Positions 9,078-18,441 of a DNA stretch of 64,000 nucleotides are shown here, in pieces. Each line of letters begins with the position of its first letter. The stretch's first letter is position 1. The stretch covers positions 17,475 to 81,474 of the forward strand of contig CAJJDI010000009.1 of the NCBI GenBank assembly GCA_905182835.1, written 5' to 3'. Under the pieces are notes generated by a model that had not been told where the DNA came from, did not search any database, and saw only the letters and a program-made list of their open reading frames with translations. The position numbers and the translations under genes are program-made. Source of the stretch: an uncultured Flavobacteriaceae bacterium. Lineage in GTDB: Bacteria > Bacteroidota > Bacteroidia > Flavobacteriales > Flavobacteriaceae.

Positions 9078-9868
9078 TACCAGTCTTTTTCATTTTTCAA
9101 TTTAACTCCTTTTAACTTTTTAGCATTAATCTTTTCCTGAACTTTATTTTCTTCTTGGTTCATTGCTTCTAACAAGTTTTTAATTTGTTGGGGAGATAAT
9201 TTGGTTTTTCTAGGGTTATTGTTTGTTTGTTTTTTGTCTTCATTATTGTCCTTTTCTTTTTGATCTTCGTTATTATTTTTGTTATCATTCTCCTCTTCAT
9301 CTCCCTTTTGATCCTTATCATCTTTCTGATCTTCATCATCATCCTTGTCTTTATCTTTCTCTTTATTTTCATCCTCGTCTTCTCCTTCACTCTCTTTCTC
9401 ATTGTCTTGATCTTTAGCGCACTCTATAGCTAAAGCTAAATTATACCTTGATTCATCATCAGTAGGTTCGTTTTTTAAAGCATTTTTATATGCTTCAACG
9501 GCCTCTTTACACATTTTTTTCTTCATTAAAATATTACCAATATTATGAAATATTTGATGTTTATCAAAAGTAGATTTTGCATTTTTTGAAGCTTCTAGTT
9601 GATTAAGCAAGGCTTCATCATAATACTCATTTTCGTATAAATTATTGCTAAAATTATACTGTCCCTTAATAGAATCTGGGCTGATTGAAATTGCTTTTCT
9701 ATAATTTTTTTCAGATAAAGTAGGGTTATTTTGATATAGTGTATTTCCACTTTCGATTAAAGATTCATATTTATTCTCTTGAGATAGCAACACCCCCATT
9801 GTAATGAATATCAATATTAAATAGTTAATTAGTATTTTATTAATGTTTCTCTGTTGTATTGTTTTCAT
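9077..9868 (-). CDS. batC: BatC: TPR protein with highly charged C-terminal region
   Basis: The 263 residues comprise a signal peptide (to about 29), TPR repeats at about 32-150, and then roughly 75 residues made almost only of Asp, Glu, Lys, Asn and Gln. The protein ends in a short basic helix. This TPR-plus-acidic-tail plan is typical of BatC. The charged stretch makes the coding strand nearly pure purine, so several shadow ORFs appear on the other strand. The start overlaps the end of batB by 29 bases; it is kept because it provides the signal peptide. Confidence 0.85.
   Translation of the reverse strand: MKTIQQRNINKILINYLILIFITMGVLLSQENKYESLIESGNTLYQNNPTLSEKNYRKAISISPDSIKGQYNFSNNLYENEYYDEALLNQLEASKNAKSTFDKHQIFHNIGNILMKKKMCKEAVEAYKNALKNEPTDDESRYNLALAIECAKDQDNEKESEGEDEDENKEKDKDKDDDEDQKDDKDQKGDEEENDNKNNNEDQKEKDNNEDKKQTNNNPRKTKLSPQQIKNLLEAMNQEENKVQEKINAKKLKGVKLKNEKDW
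9225..9415 (+). repeat. Low-complexity pyrimidine-rich tract (codes the BatC charged region on the other strand)
   Basis: The plus strand is dominated by C and T with repeated CTT, CAT and TCT triplets. It encodes the Asp/Glu/Lys-rich part of BatC on the minus strand. No function beyond coding is shown. Confidence 0.7.
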
Positions 9869-10892
9869 TAAATAGGTTTAGTTTTTTAATCCATCTAGTT
9901 TTAGAATCAAATAAAAATATTTCAAAAAGCAGAAAGATAAGTGCTAAAAAGGTGAATAGTTGAAATTGGTCCTTGAATTCAGAAAATTGTTTGCTTTCAA
10001 ATTCACTTTTTTCTGTATCAAGTAAAATTTTATCAATTTCTTTTAATACATAAGGTGTGTTTTCTCCATCAATGAAAAAACCATTTGTAATCTCTGCAAT
10101 TTCTGTTAATACTTTTTTGTTAAGTTTAGTTATTACAATTTCTTCTTTATTATCTCTTTTATAATTTTGAATAATTCCATTCTTTTTAATAGGAATTGGA
10201 GACCCTTTCTCTTTCCCTACACCAACAGTGTATATTTTAATTCCCTTGGAAGCTGCCATTTTAGCAATATCAAGTGAGGAGTTGTTATGGTCTTCGCCAT
10301 CTGAAATTATAATTAATAACTTAGATGTGTTAATTTCCTCATCGAAATAGGTAGTAGATAATTGAATAGCCTCATCAATTGCAGTGCCTTGAGATGAGAT
10401 CATGTCAGTATTCATGTTTTGTAAAAACATTTTTGCTGATGAGTAGTCGGTAGTGATTGGTAATTGAGGAAAAGCTTTTCCTGCATAAGCTACAATACCA
10501 ACTCTATCACTAGTGAGTTTGTTGATGATTTGATTTACAATTTGTTTAGATTTTTCTAGTCTATTTGGAGCTATATCTTCAGCCAGCATACTTTTAGAAA
10601 CGTCAATTGCAAAGACTATATCAATACCAAACCTTTTATATGTTTCTGTTTTACTACCAATTTGTGGATTAACTAAAGCTAAAATTAAAAGTATTAATGA
10701 AATTGAGCTAATAGATATTTTTAAATAAGGCTTAAATTTTGAGAGATTAGGGCTTAACCTTATTAATAATGAGCTTGTAATAAACTTTTTTTGTGTCCTG
10801 CTTTTCCAGAATTCATTTATGAAAAATAATGCAAGTGTCAGTGCTGGAATAACTAATAACCAAAACCATATTTTATCTTCAAATTGATACAT
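9840..10892 (-). CDS. batB: BatB: von Willebrand factor A membrane protein
   Basis: The 350-residue protein has two N-terminal membrane segments (about 8-25 and 60-80), a VWA domain from about residue 90 with an intact MIDAS motif DVSKS, and a C-terminal membrane segment near 313-330. VWA domains bind a metal ion and partner proteins. It is paralogous to BatA encoded just upstream, with the shared segments SMLAEDIAPNRLE here and SMLAKDLKPNRLE there. It is joined to batA by a one-base overlap. Confidence 0.9.
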   Translation of the reverse strand: MYQFEDKIWFWLLVIPALTLALFFINEFWKSRTQKKFITSSLLIRLSPNLSKFKPYLKISISSISLILLILALVNPQIGSKTETYKRFGIDIVFAIDVSKSMLAEDIAPNRLEKSKQIVNQIINKLTSDRVGIVAYAGKAFPQLPITTDYSSAKMFLQNMNTDMISSQGTAIDEAIQLSTTYFDEEINTSKLLIIISDGEDHNNSSLDIAKMAASKGIKIYTVGVGKEKGSPIPIKKNGIIQNYKRDNKEEIVITKLNKKVLTEIAEITNGFFIDGENTPYVLKEIDKILLDTEKSEFESKQFSEFKDQFQLFTFLALIFLLFEIFLFDSKTRWIKKLNLFNENNTTEKH

Positions 10893-11896
10893 TATATAAA
10901 GCTTCTAAAGAGTGTGTATTTTAAAATTAATTCTGTGGTCAAAAAGAAAACTGCTAGTAAAATATAAAGCCTATATTTTTCTTGATGATTATAATATTTT
11001 ATTTCTTCAATATCAGATTTTTCTAATTTATTTATTTCATTATAAATTTCTTCAAGTTTTTCATTATTAGTTGCTCTAAAATATTTCCCTCCAGTCATAT
11101 CTGCTATTTCCATAAGCAAATTTTCATCAATTTCAACTTGGATATTTGCATAACTAAATTTTCCCTTGCTATCGACTCCTACGGGTGAAAGTGCCATGCC
11201 GTTAGTTCCAATACCTATTGTGTAAATTTTTATTCCATATTCAATTGCTAATTCAGCAGCTGTATTTGGGTCAATAAACCCAGAGTTATTAACTCCGTCA
11301 GTTAATAAAATTATAATTTTACTTTTAGCCTTACTGTCCTTAATTCTGTTGACAGATGTTGCTAATCCCATCCCTATTGCAGTGCCTCCTTCAATTATAG
11401 TATTGTATTTGATTTCATTTAGGGATTTAATTATAATGTTTTTGTCACTAGTAATTGGAGTTTTAGTATAGCTCTCTCCAGCATACTCTACAAGACCTAT
11501 TCGGTCATTTAAACGATCTAAAATAAAATTAGATGCAACGTTCTTTAAAGCTTCCAGCCTATTAGGTTTTAAATCTTTTGCTAACATACTAGCCGATACA
11601 TCAATGGCCATAACAATATCAATACCTTGATTGTTTTTAACTTTGGTTGACACATCAATTATTTGAGGTCTTGCTAGGGCAATTATAATAAAAATTAAAG
11701 ATAAAATTCTTAAAACATATAAAATAGGTTTTAATTTTGGAACTATTGAAGAGTAAGATAGAAAAGCAATGGTGTTAGGTAAAGAGATGCTATTATTTAA
11801 TTTATTTTTTTTAATTATATACCACAAGCATATGATTGGAATAAGAAAAAGCATCCAGAAAAACTCAGGGTTTAAAAACTGTATTTTTAAAATCAT
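10892..11896 (-). CDS. batA: BatA: von Willebrand factor A membrane protein
   Basis: The 334-residue product has two N-terminal membrane helices, a VWA domain with the MIDAS motif DVSAS at about residue 98, the second MIDAS threonine region GGTAIGMGL, and DGVNNSG, followed by a C-terminal membrane helix. It is the first of the two VWA genes in the Bat operon and overlaps the upstream 548-residue gene by four bases. BatA and BatB are thought to form a membrane complex with BatD that is remodelled by the MoxR ATPase. Confidence 0.9.
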   Translation of the reverse strand: MILKIQFLNPEFFWMLFLIPIICLWYIIKKNKLNNSISLPNTIAFLSYSSIVPKLKPILYVLRILSLIFIIIALARPQIIDVSTKVKNNQGIDIVMAIDVSASMLAKDLKPNRLEALKNVASNFILDRLNDRIGLVEYAGESYTKTPITSDKNIIIKSLNEIKYNTIIEGGTAIGMGLATSVNRIKDSKAKSKIIILLTDGVNNSGFIDPNTAAELAIEYGIKIYTIGIGTNGMALSPVGVDSKGKFSYANIQVEIDENLLMEIADMTGGKYFRATNNEKLEEIYNEINKLEKSDIEEIKYYNHQEKYRLYILLAVFFLTTELILKYTLFRSFI

Positions 11897-13539
11897 AGCT
11901 GGTTTTTACTTTTCATTAGTTCAATTGAGCTGACTATTCTACTAATAATCTTTTCAATGTAATTATCGTTTTCTTGCCAAGACAAAAAGACTTGTTTGTA
12001 GTCTTCATTATTAGCAAATCCAAATATTTTATATTTAGATTTATTATATTCATTAGGTTTTACAGATGGAAAATCAGCAGATCCATAAATTAATAACCCT
12101 TCTGCCTCATTCGGCGTTTGAAATGTCTCATATTTAGTGATGATATTTTTTACTCCTAATTTTTCAATTGTTTCAATGTTAAGATTCATCAATTCCTGTA
12201 ATTTAGCACTGGAGCTGTTTTCGGGTAATTTAATATTAGTGATTGTAATATTTAGAGGGGATTTAAGATTCTGATAAATGAATTCTGAAATAGTAGTGCC
12301 ATTATCAATACTAAATAAATAATTATCACTATTTCTCTGTAAGACTATTGGAGTACTAATGGTTACAGCTGGTGCTCCGTAACTAGAGTTAACCCATTCT
12401 TTAGATTCAAGAAATAGTAAATTTTTGTTTCTAAAAATTGTATCATTTACATATCCAAATCCGTAAATAGTTATAGATATTAAATAAGTAGAAAGCAGTA
12501 AAAGTAAAATAAATACAAGTGTTTTTTTATTTCTTTTTTTAAACTTTAATCTCCTTAATTCTTCCTGTATTTTTAAGTTTTTCAATAGCTCTTCTTGACT
12601 TGGCTTTGGTAAAATTAATTTAATATTATCAATTTCCTTTTTTAAAGATTCAAGATCACTTAAAGCTGTCTGATAGTCTGGTTCATGCTTTGCAAATTTA
12701 ACAAGATCAGCTCTAGAAAATATACCATCAATATTTTTAAGAGTCTTATTAGAGAATTTGTATTTTTTAGCAGTTTTCAACAAATCAAGTTTTTCAATTA
12801 ACTCTTTAGTTGTGCACTCTAAAGCATTTTTAATTATTTTCTCTTCTATAAAGTTTCTAACTATGAATGTTAAATTGGAATAGTAATTTTTAACATCATC
12901 ATTTGATTCATATTTGAGTTTATCAATTTTTTTAAGTTCATTAACAGCTTTTTCATAAGGCGTAAAATACTTTACTTCTATTTTTTGAATTGTAAATAAA
13001 CTGAGTATTTTTTTTCTGTAGTAAATAGCAAAAGCAATAATAGAAAGGGTACCAAAAACATAAAACCAATATAAATAATCAATTTGTGTGTTAGATTTCA
13101 TAATGGGTTTAATCCCGTACATTCCTTGTTTGGTTGTATCTGTAACAACAGAACTAACTTTTATTTTGATTGAATCTAGTTGAAATTCTTTGTTTAAAAA
13201 TTGAATTTTTTGAGTTGGAATATAAAAATCACCTGATTCAAAATGAGTCAACGCAAATTGTTTGCTTATAATGTATTTTTCATCTAAATAACTAGTGTCC
13301 TGTTTATATTCATTAATAAGTTCAAATGGTGAAAAATCTTTATTCTCTGGAAAACTTATAATATTCAATGAATCTGTTATTACATTTATTTTATAAATAA
13401 TTTGCTCTCCAATTTTAATGCTTGTCGTATCTACAGCGCTTGAAAAATCTTGGGCGTTAAGTTTTACAGAGAAAACAAATAACGTTACCATTAAAGTTCT
13501 TAATGAGATAAAATTATATGTTAAAAGATTAATTTTCAT
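11893..13539 (-). CDS. Bat-operon accessory membrane protein (DUF4381-like)
   Basis: The 548-residue protein has a signal peptide (cleavage near LNAQ, residue 30), a BatD-like periplasmic domain (about 31-150), a membrane segment at about 155-172, a cytoplasmic helical part, a second membrane segment at about 342-362 and a C-terminal domain to the end. It sits between DUF58 and batA, where Bacteroidota carry a gene of this type. The C-terminal half is not assigned to a family by eye. It overlaps batA by four bases and follows DUF58 by three. Confidence 0.75.
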   Translation of the reverse strand: MKINLLTYNFISLRTLMVTLFVFSVKLNAQDFSSAVDTTSIKIGEQIIYKINVITDSLNIISFPENKDFSPFELINEYKQDTSYLDEKYIISKQFALTHFESGDFYIPTQKIQFLNKEFQLDSIKIKVSSVVTDTTKQGMYGIKPIMKSNTQIDYLYWFYVFGTLSIIAFAIYYRKKILSLFTIQKIEVKYFTPYEKAVNELKKIDKLKYESNDDVKNYYSNLTFIVRNFIEEKIIKNALECTTKELIEKLDLLKTAKKYKFSNKTLKNIDGIFSRADLVKFAKHEPDYQTALSDLESLKKEIDNIKLILPKPSQEELLKNLKIQEELRRLKFKKRNKKTLVFILLLLLSTYLISITIYGFGYVNDTIFRNKNLLFLESKEWVNSSYGAPAVTISTPIVLQRNSDNYLFSIDNGTTISEFIYQNLKSPLNITITNIKLPENSSSAKLQELMNLNIETIEKLGVKNIITKYETFQTPNEAEGLLIYGSADFPSVKPNEYNKSKYKIFGFANNEDYKQVFLSWQENDNYIEKIISRIVSSIELMKSKNQL

Positions 13540-13542
13540 TTA

Positions 13543-14409
13543 CTATCTGTTTTTAAAATATCCCAATAACTTTTTAACATAGCTATCGTCAGTTCCACAG
13601 TTTATTACCCCTGCTCCTGAGCGTTTAAAATTACTTTCAAATGTTTTTACATTTAATAAATACTGATTTTGGTACGAGGATCTAACTTTAGATGAGCTGG
13701 TATTGATAGTCGAACGAATTCCTGTTTCATTATCTAAAACTTCTATAACCCCTAAATTAGGTATTGATTCTTCACTTTTATCGAAAATTCTAATTCCTGT
13801 AATATCATGTTTAGAAGAACTGATTTTTAAACTTTTAAAATAATCTTCAGAGATGAAGTCAGAAATAATAAACACAATTGACTTGTTTTTTTGGATGTTG
13901 GATAAAAATTTAAGTGCACTGTGAATATCTGTTTTTTTATTTAGAGGTTTAAACTCTAATAACTCTCTAATTATTCTGAGAATATGTATTTTCCCTTTTT
14001 TAGGAGGAATGTACAATTCAATAATATCCGTAAACAGAATTAAACCAATCTTATCATTATTCTTATTGGCAGAGAAAGATAATGTGGCTGCTATTTCAGT
14101 AACATATTCATTTTTAAAGACGTTATTAGTGCCAAAAAACTTTGATCCTGACACGTCTACCATTAACATTAAAGTTTGTTCTCTTTCCTCTTCAAAAACC
14201 TTAATAAATGGTTCATTATACCTAGCTGTCACGTTCCAATCAATTGCTCTTACGTCATCTCCAATTTGATACTGTCTAACTTCACTAAAAGTCATGCCTT
14301 TCCCTTTAAAAGTAGAGTGATATTCCCCGCCAAAAATATGGTCAGATAATCTTCTAGTTTTAATTTCAATTTTTCTAACTTTTTTTAAAAGATCTTTCGT
14401 ATCCATCAA
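13543..14409 (-). CDS. DUF58 domain protein of the Bat operon
   Basis: The DUF58 signature RQYQIGDDVRAIDWNVTAR is near residues 46-64, followed by a VWA-like fold with DVSGSKFFG near 90 and FIISDFISEDY near 180. The product is 288 residues, soluble, without a signal peptide. DUF58 proteins nearly always accompany MoxR ATPases and are thought to act as their cytoplasmic partner. It follows moxR by 19 bases. Confidence 0.92.
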   Translation of the reverse strand: MMDTKDLLKKVRKIEIKTRRLSDHIFGGEYHSTFKGKGMTFSEVRQYQIGDDVRAIDWNVTARYNEPFIKVFEEEREQTLMLMVDVSGSKFFGTNNVFKNEYVTEIAATLSFSANKNNDKIGLILFTDIIELYIPPKKGKIHILRIIRELLEFKPLNKKTDIHSALKFLSNIQKNKSIVFIISDFISEDYFKSLKISSSKHDITGIRIFDKSEESIPNLGVIEVLDNETGIRSTINTSSSKVRSSYQNQYLLNVKTFESNFKRSGAGVINCGTDDSYVKKLLGYFKNR

Positions 14410-14428
14410 TCTAAATTATTTTAATAAA

Positions 14429-15424
14429 TTATGGGACCTCAATTTTATTTACAATCTTATTTATAATGTCTATAGAAGTTAAGTTTTCTGCCTCAGCCTC
14501 ATAAGTAATTCCTATTCTATGTCTTAACACGTCATGTACAACTGCTCTAACATCCTCTGGAATTACGTATCCTCTTCTTTTAATAAAAGCATAACATTTT
14601 GATGCTAACGCTAAATTAATACTACCTCTTGGCGACGCTCCAAAAGAAATTAAAGGCTCAAGTTCAGAAAGGTTATATCTAGAAGGCTCTCTGGTTGCAA
14701 AAATTATATCTAATATATAAGATTCAATCTTTTCGTCCATATAAACCTCATTAATTGTGTCTTGAGCTTTTATAATTTCTTTAATTGTAACTACAGGATT
14801 TATTTTTTCAAAACTCCCAGATAAATTAGCCCTAATAATCAACTTTTCTTCCTCCATTTTGGGGTAATCGACAACTGTTTTTAACATAAACCTATCCACT
14901 TGTGCTTCAGGGAGAGTGTAAGTCCCTTCTTGTTCTACAGGATTCTGAGTTGCCATAACTAAAAAAGGTTTATCTAGTTTAAAAGTTTCATCACCAATTG
15001 TAACTTGTTTTTCTTGCATTGCTTCAAGTAATGCAGATTGCACTTTTGCAGGTGCTCTATTTATTTCATCAGCTAAAACAAAGTTTGCAAAAATAGGTCC
15101 CTTTTTAACAGAAAATTTAGTTTCCTTTATATTGTAAATTTGTGTACCTACAACATCTGCAGGTAATAAATCTGGTGTAAATTGGATTCTACTAAAAGAT
15201 CCTTTAATCGCTTGAGACAATGAATTAATGACTAAAGTTTTCGCTAAACCAGGAACACCCTCCAATAGGATATGACCTTTACCAAGAAGTCCAATTAATA
15301 ATCTTTCTATCATGGATTTTTGACCTACAATGACCTTATTAAGTTCAAATAAAAGCAAATCAATAAAAGCACTTTCCTTTTCAATTTTCTCGTTAATTTC
15401 CTTGATATTTATTTTATTTTCCAT
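14429..15424 (-). CDS. MoxR-family AAA+ ATPase
   Basis: The 331-residue protein has Walker A GVPGLAKT near residues 56-63, Walker B LADEINRAP near 117, and sensor 1 MATQNPVEQEGTYTLPEAQ near 160. This is the standard MoxR layout. MoxR ATPases act as chaperones that mature or remodel VWA-containing complexes, here presumably BatA/BatB. It is the first gene of a nine-gene minus-strand operon ending in carbonic anhydrase. Confidence 0.95.
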   Translation of the reverse strand: MENKINIKEINEKIEKESAFIDLLLFELNKVIVGQKSMIERLLIGLLGKGHILLEGVPGLAKTLVINSLSQAIKGSFSRIQFTPDLLPADVVGTQIYNIKETKFSVKKGPIFANFVLADEINRAPAKVQSALLEAMQEKQVTIGDETFKLDKPFLVMATQNPVEQEGTYTLPEAQVDRFMLKTVVDYPKMEEEKLIIRANLSGSFEKINPVVTIKEIIKAQDTINEVYMDEKIESYILDIIFATREPSRYNLSELEPLISFGASPRGSINLALASKCYAFIKRRGYVIPEDVRAVVHDVLRHRIGITYEAEAENLTSIDIINKIVNKIEVP

Positions 15425-15580
15425 TCTTTTAGTTTTAATTTTATAAAGCTACATTAATAACTCCTGCAATTTGTTAAATAATTTATTTTTTCCCTGTTAA
15501 TAATTGGTTAAAAAAACAAAATTTAACAATAATTTTAACATATTTTTAAATAATCTTTAATAGATGTATATATTTATAGA
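15425..15580. promoter_or_regulatory. Divergent promoter gap between moxR and the SDR gene
   Basis: On the minus strand TAGCTTTA, about 25 bases before moxR, is preceded by TTG some 15 bases away, a near match to the Bacteroidota promoter. On the plus strand TATATTTA lies just before the SDR start. Both are below full consensus; nothing else is seen in this 156-base gap. Confidence 0.35.
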
Positions 15581-16345
15581 ATGAATAAAATAGCATTAAT
15601 TACTGGAGCAACTAGTGGGATTGGTAAAGCTACCGCATATGAATTAGCTAAAATTGGGTTTAAACTTATTCTTTGTGGGCGAAGAAAAACAGTTCTAGAA
15701 GAAATTGAAAAGGATCTAGCTAATGTTACCTCAGCAATATCTTTATGCTTTGATGTATCTGTTAATTCTGAAGTTAATATGGCTATTAATAATTTACCAA
15801 AAGACTGGATTAATATAGATGTATTAATTAATAATGCAGGTAATGCTCATGGTATGAATCTTTTTCAAGAAGGGAGTATTGATGATTGGGACAAAATGAT
15901 GGACATCAACGTTAAAGGCCTAATGTATGTTACAAAGTCAATTATTAATACTATGGTTACAAACTCAACTGGTCATATTATTAATATTGGATCACTAGCA
16001 GGCAGAGAGGTTTACCCTATGGGTAATGTATATTGCGCAAGTAAATATGCCGTAAAGGCCCTTAGTCAAAGTCTAAGAATGGACTTAAACAAGCATAATA
16101 TTAAGGTTTCGGAAATTAACCCTGGTCTAGTAGAAACATCATTCTCTGATGTAAGGTTTAAAGGCGATCTTAAAAAAGCAAATTCTGTTTACAAAGGATA
16201 TAAAGCACTACAGGCAGAAGATATAGCAGAGATAATCTCTTTTGTTATAACTAGACCCTACCATGTAAACGTTGCCGATTTACTTGTCTTACCTTCAGCT
16301 CAAGCTAGTAGTACGGTTATTAATAAAAATGAGAAAAAATCATAA
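15581..16345 (+). CDS. Short-chain dehydrogenase/reductase (YdfG-like)
   Basis: The NAD(P)-binding motif TGATSGIGKATA is at residues 8-19, NNAGNAHG near 86, and the catalytic Ser and YCASK (Tyr-x-x-x-Lys) near 140-160. The 254-residue length is usual for classical SDRs. The pattern with NINVKGLMYVTK-like spacing and a C-terminal RPYHVNVADLLVLP resembles the 3-hydroxy acid/serine dehydrogenase (YdfG) subgroup. Substrate is not proven. It is a single-gene unit converging on the ALDH gene. Confidence 0.88.
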   Translation: MNKIALITGATSGIGKATAYELAKIGFKLILCGRRKTVLEEIEKDLANVTSAISLCFDVSVNSEVNMAINNLPKDWINIDVLINNAGNAHGMNLFQEGSIDDWDKMMDINVKGLMYVTKSIINTMVTNSTGHIINIGSLAGREVYPMGNVYCASKYAVKALSQSLRMDLNKHNIKVSEINPGLVETSFSDVRFKGDLKKANSVYKGYKALQAEDIAEIISFVITRPYHVNVADLLVLPSAQASSTVINKNEKKS

Positions 16346-16366
16346 AAAGGTAGAAATCACAATTTC

Positions 16367-17914
16367 TTATAAATCAAACTTTATGCCCTGGGCTAGTGGA
16401 AGATCTGTTGTGTAATTTATAGTATTAGTTTGTCTTCTCATGTATACTTTCCAAGCATCAGAACCAGATTCTCTTCCTCCACCAGTATCTTTTTCACCAC
16501 CAAATGCTCCACCGATTTCAGCTCCCGAGGTACCAATATTTACATTGGCAATACCACAGTCAGATCCATTAACAGAAAGGAATAATTCCGCTTCTCTAAG
16601 ATTATTTGTCATAATAGATGACGATAACCCTTGTTTTACGTCGTTTTGAATGTTTATAGCATTTTCAACTGAACCAGTGTATTTTAAAAGATATAAAACT
16701 GGAGCAAATGTTTCATGCTGAACAATATTAAAATTAGCTTCAGCTTCTGCAATGGCTGGTTTTACATAACAACCACTCTCATAACCATCTCCAGATAAAA
16801 CACCTCCTTCAACAATGATTTTTCCACCCTCTTTAACAACTTCAGTTAATGCTTTGTTATAAGAAACAACAGCTTGAGTGTCAATCAGTGGTCCAACATG
16901 ATTAGATTCATCTAAAGGATTTCCAATTTTTAATTGTTTATATGCCTCAACCAATGCGCTCTTAACTTCATTATATATGGTCTCATGAATAATTAATCTT
17001 CTTGTGCTGGTACATCTTTGTCCTGCAGTTCCTACAGCTCCAAAAACAGAGCCCATTACAGTCATTTTAATATCTGAGTCAGGGGATACAATTATTGCAT
17101 TATTTCCACCAAGTTCTAAAAGAGATTTTCCTAATCTACCAGCAACCTCACTGGCAACAATTTTCCCCATTCTAGTAGATCCTGTAGCTGAAATTAAAGG
17201 GACTCTTGTGTCTTTACTCATAAATTCACCTACTTTAAAATCTCCATTTACCAAACAAGAAACTCCCTCTGGAATGTTATTTTCCTTCAACACTGATGCT
17301 ATAATATTTTGACAGGCAATTCCACACAATGGAGTTTTTTCACTGGGTTTCCAGACACAAACATCTCCACAAACCCATGCCAATGCAGTGTTCCATGCCC
17401 AAACTGCTACCGGAAAATTAAAGGCAGAAATAATGCCTACTATTCCCAATGAGTGATACTGTTCATACATTCTATGCCCAGGTCTTTCACTATGCATTGT
17501 TAAACCATGAAGCTGTCGTGATAAACCAACTGCAAAATCACATATATCAATCATTTCCTGAACTTCACCAAGACCTTCTTGGTAGCTCTTTCCCATTTCA
17601 TAAGAAACTAACTTCCCTAAAGGTTCTTTAAATTCTCTAAGTTTATTCCCAAACTGTCGAACTAACTCTCCTCTTTCTGGTGCCGTCCTGCTTCTCCATT
17701 GGATAAACGCACCTGATGCTGTTTTAATAATTTTTTCATAATCCTCATTGGTAGTTGAAGAAACACTAGCTATTAATTTTCCGTCAACAGGTGAAAAACT
17801 ATCTATGTTTTTGCCAGAAGAGAAAAAGGTTGATCCAGTTGAAGAACCTAAGTTGTTTTTCTTAACTCCAAGAATTTCTAATGCTTTATTAATTCCAAAT
17901 TCAGAAATATTCAT
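16367..17914 (-). CDS. ALDH7-type semialdehyde dehydrogenase (aminoadipate semialdehyde / piperideine-6-carboxylate)
   Basis: This 515-residue NAD(P)-dependent aldehyde dehydrogenase has the catalytic cysteine in GTAGQRCTSTRR (near residue 300), the general-base glutamate in LLELGGNNA, and the ALDH7 tail GGAFGGEKDTGGGRESGSDA. ALDH7 members oxidise alpha-aminoadipic semialdehyde in lysine breakdown, and some detoxify lipid aldehydes. No other lysine-catabolic gene is adjacent, so the pathway assignment rests on family resemblance. Several plus-strand ORFs across it are shadows. Confidence 0.88.
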   Translation of the reverse strand: MNISEFGINKALEILGVKKNNLGSSTGSTFFSSGKNIDSFSPVDGKLIASVSSTTNEDYEKIIKTASGAFIQWRSRTAPERGELVRQFGNKLREFKEPLGKLVSYEMGKSYQEGLGEVQEMIDICDFAVGLSRQLHGLTMHSERPGHRMYEQYHSLGIVGIISAFNFPVAVWAWNTALAWVCGDVCVWKPSEKTPLCGIACQNIIASVLKENNIPEGVSCLVNGDFKVGEFMSKDTRVPLISATGSTRMGKIVASEVAGRLGKSLLELGGNNAIIVSPDSDIKMTVMGSVFGAVGTAGQRCTSTRRLIIHETIYNEVKSALVEAYKQLKIGNPLDESNHVGPLIDTQAVVSYNKALTEVVKEGGKIIVEGGVLSGDGYESGCYVKPAIAEAEANFNIVQHETFAPVLYLLKYTGSVENAINIQNDVKQGLSSSIMTNNLREAELFLSVNGSDCGIANVNIGTSGAEIGGAFGGEKDTGGGRESGSDAWKVYMRRQTNTINYTTDLPLAQGIKFDL

Positions 17915-17966
17915 ATTTGATGTTTTTGTTTGTGAGTGCGAAGATAATCATTTAGCAAAAATAAAT

Positions 17967-18434
17967 CTACCAACTTTTAAATGGATTGCTAATTAAATTT
18001 AAGTTATAATATTTATTATCTCCAGTTATTTCTTTGCCAATCCAAGTTGGTAATACTAATTTTTGTTCAATAGTTTTTAATTCCACTTCAGCAACTACCA
18101 GCCCTAGATTGTTGTTAAGAAATTCATCTACCTCAATAATTACTTCGTTGTATTTGACAAAATATCTGTTTTTTAAAATCACTTCCCCTTCGCAAAGATT
18201 CATTAATGCCAAAGCCTCATCAATAGGGATTTTTTTTTCCCATTCAAATCTACTTCTTCCGCTGTTTTTAGAAATTCCTTTAATTGTAATAAACCCTTCA
18301 TTTTCAACAATTCTTATTCTTACAGATTTTGCTGGGTTTTTATTAAAATAAGCCTGAGTGAATAATTTCACTTTAAAGGCTAGAGCTTTATATTTTTCTG
18401 TATTAACTAAAAATTTTCTTTCTATTTCTATCAA
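17967..18434 (-). CDS. CYTH domain / triphosphate tunnel metalloenzyme-like protein
   Basis: The N-terminus MIEIERKFLV carries the ExExK signature of the CYTH superfamily. Further conserved pieces are VRIRIVENEGFITIKG (basic substrate-binding strand), EVDEF and the acidic strand LVVAEVELK. The 155-residue length fits the short bacterial group. Members hydrolyse inorganic triphosphate or cyclise ATP; for this group tripolyphosphatase activity is the more likely one. It follows the pyk start by seven bases on the same strand, so it is the downstream gene of that unit. Confidence 0.87.
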   Translation of the reverse strand: MIEIERKFLVNTEKYKALAFKVKLFTQAYFNKNPAKSVRIRIVENEGFITIKGISKNSGRSRFEWEKKIPIDEALALMNLCEGEVILKNRYFVKYNEVIIEVDEFLNNNLGLVVAEVELKTIEQKLVLPTWIGKEITGDNKYYNLNLISNPFKSW

Positions 18435-18441
18435 AATAATT

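Noticed and set aside
9169-9433. Overlapping ORFs around the BatC charged region
   Set aside because: They are low-complexity products of the purine/pyrimidine bias.
17004-18351. Plus-strand ORFs opposite the ALDH and CYTH genes
   Set aside because: Both genes carry complete family motifs on the minus strand; the ORFs show none.
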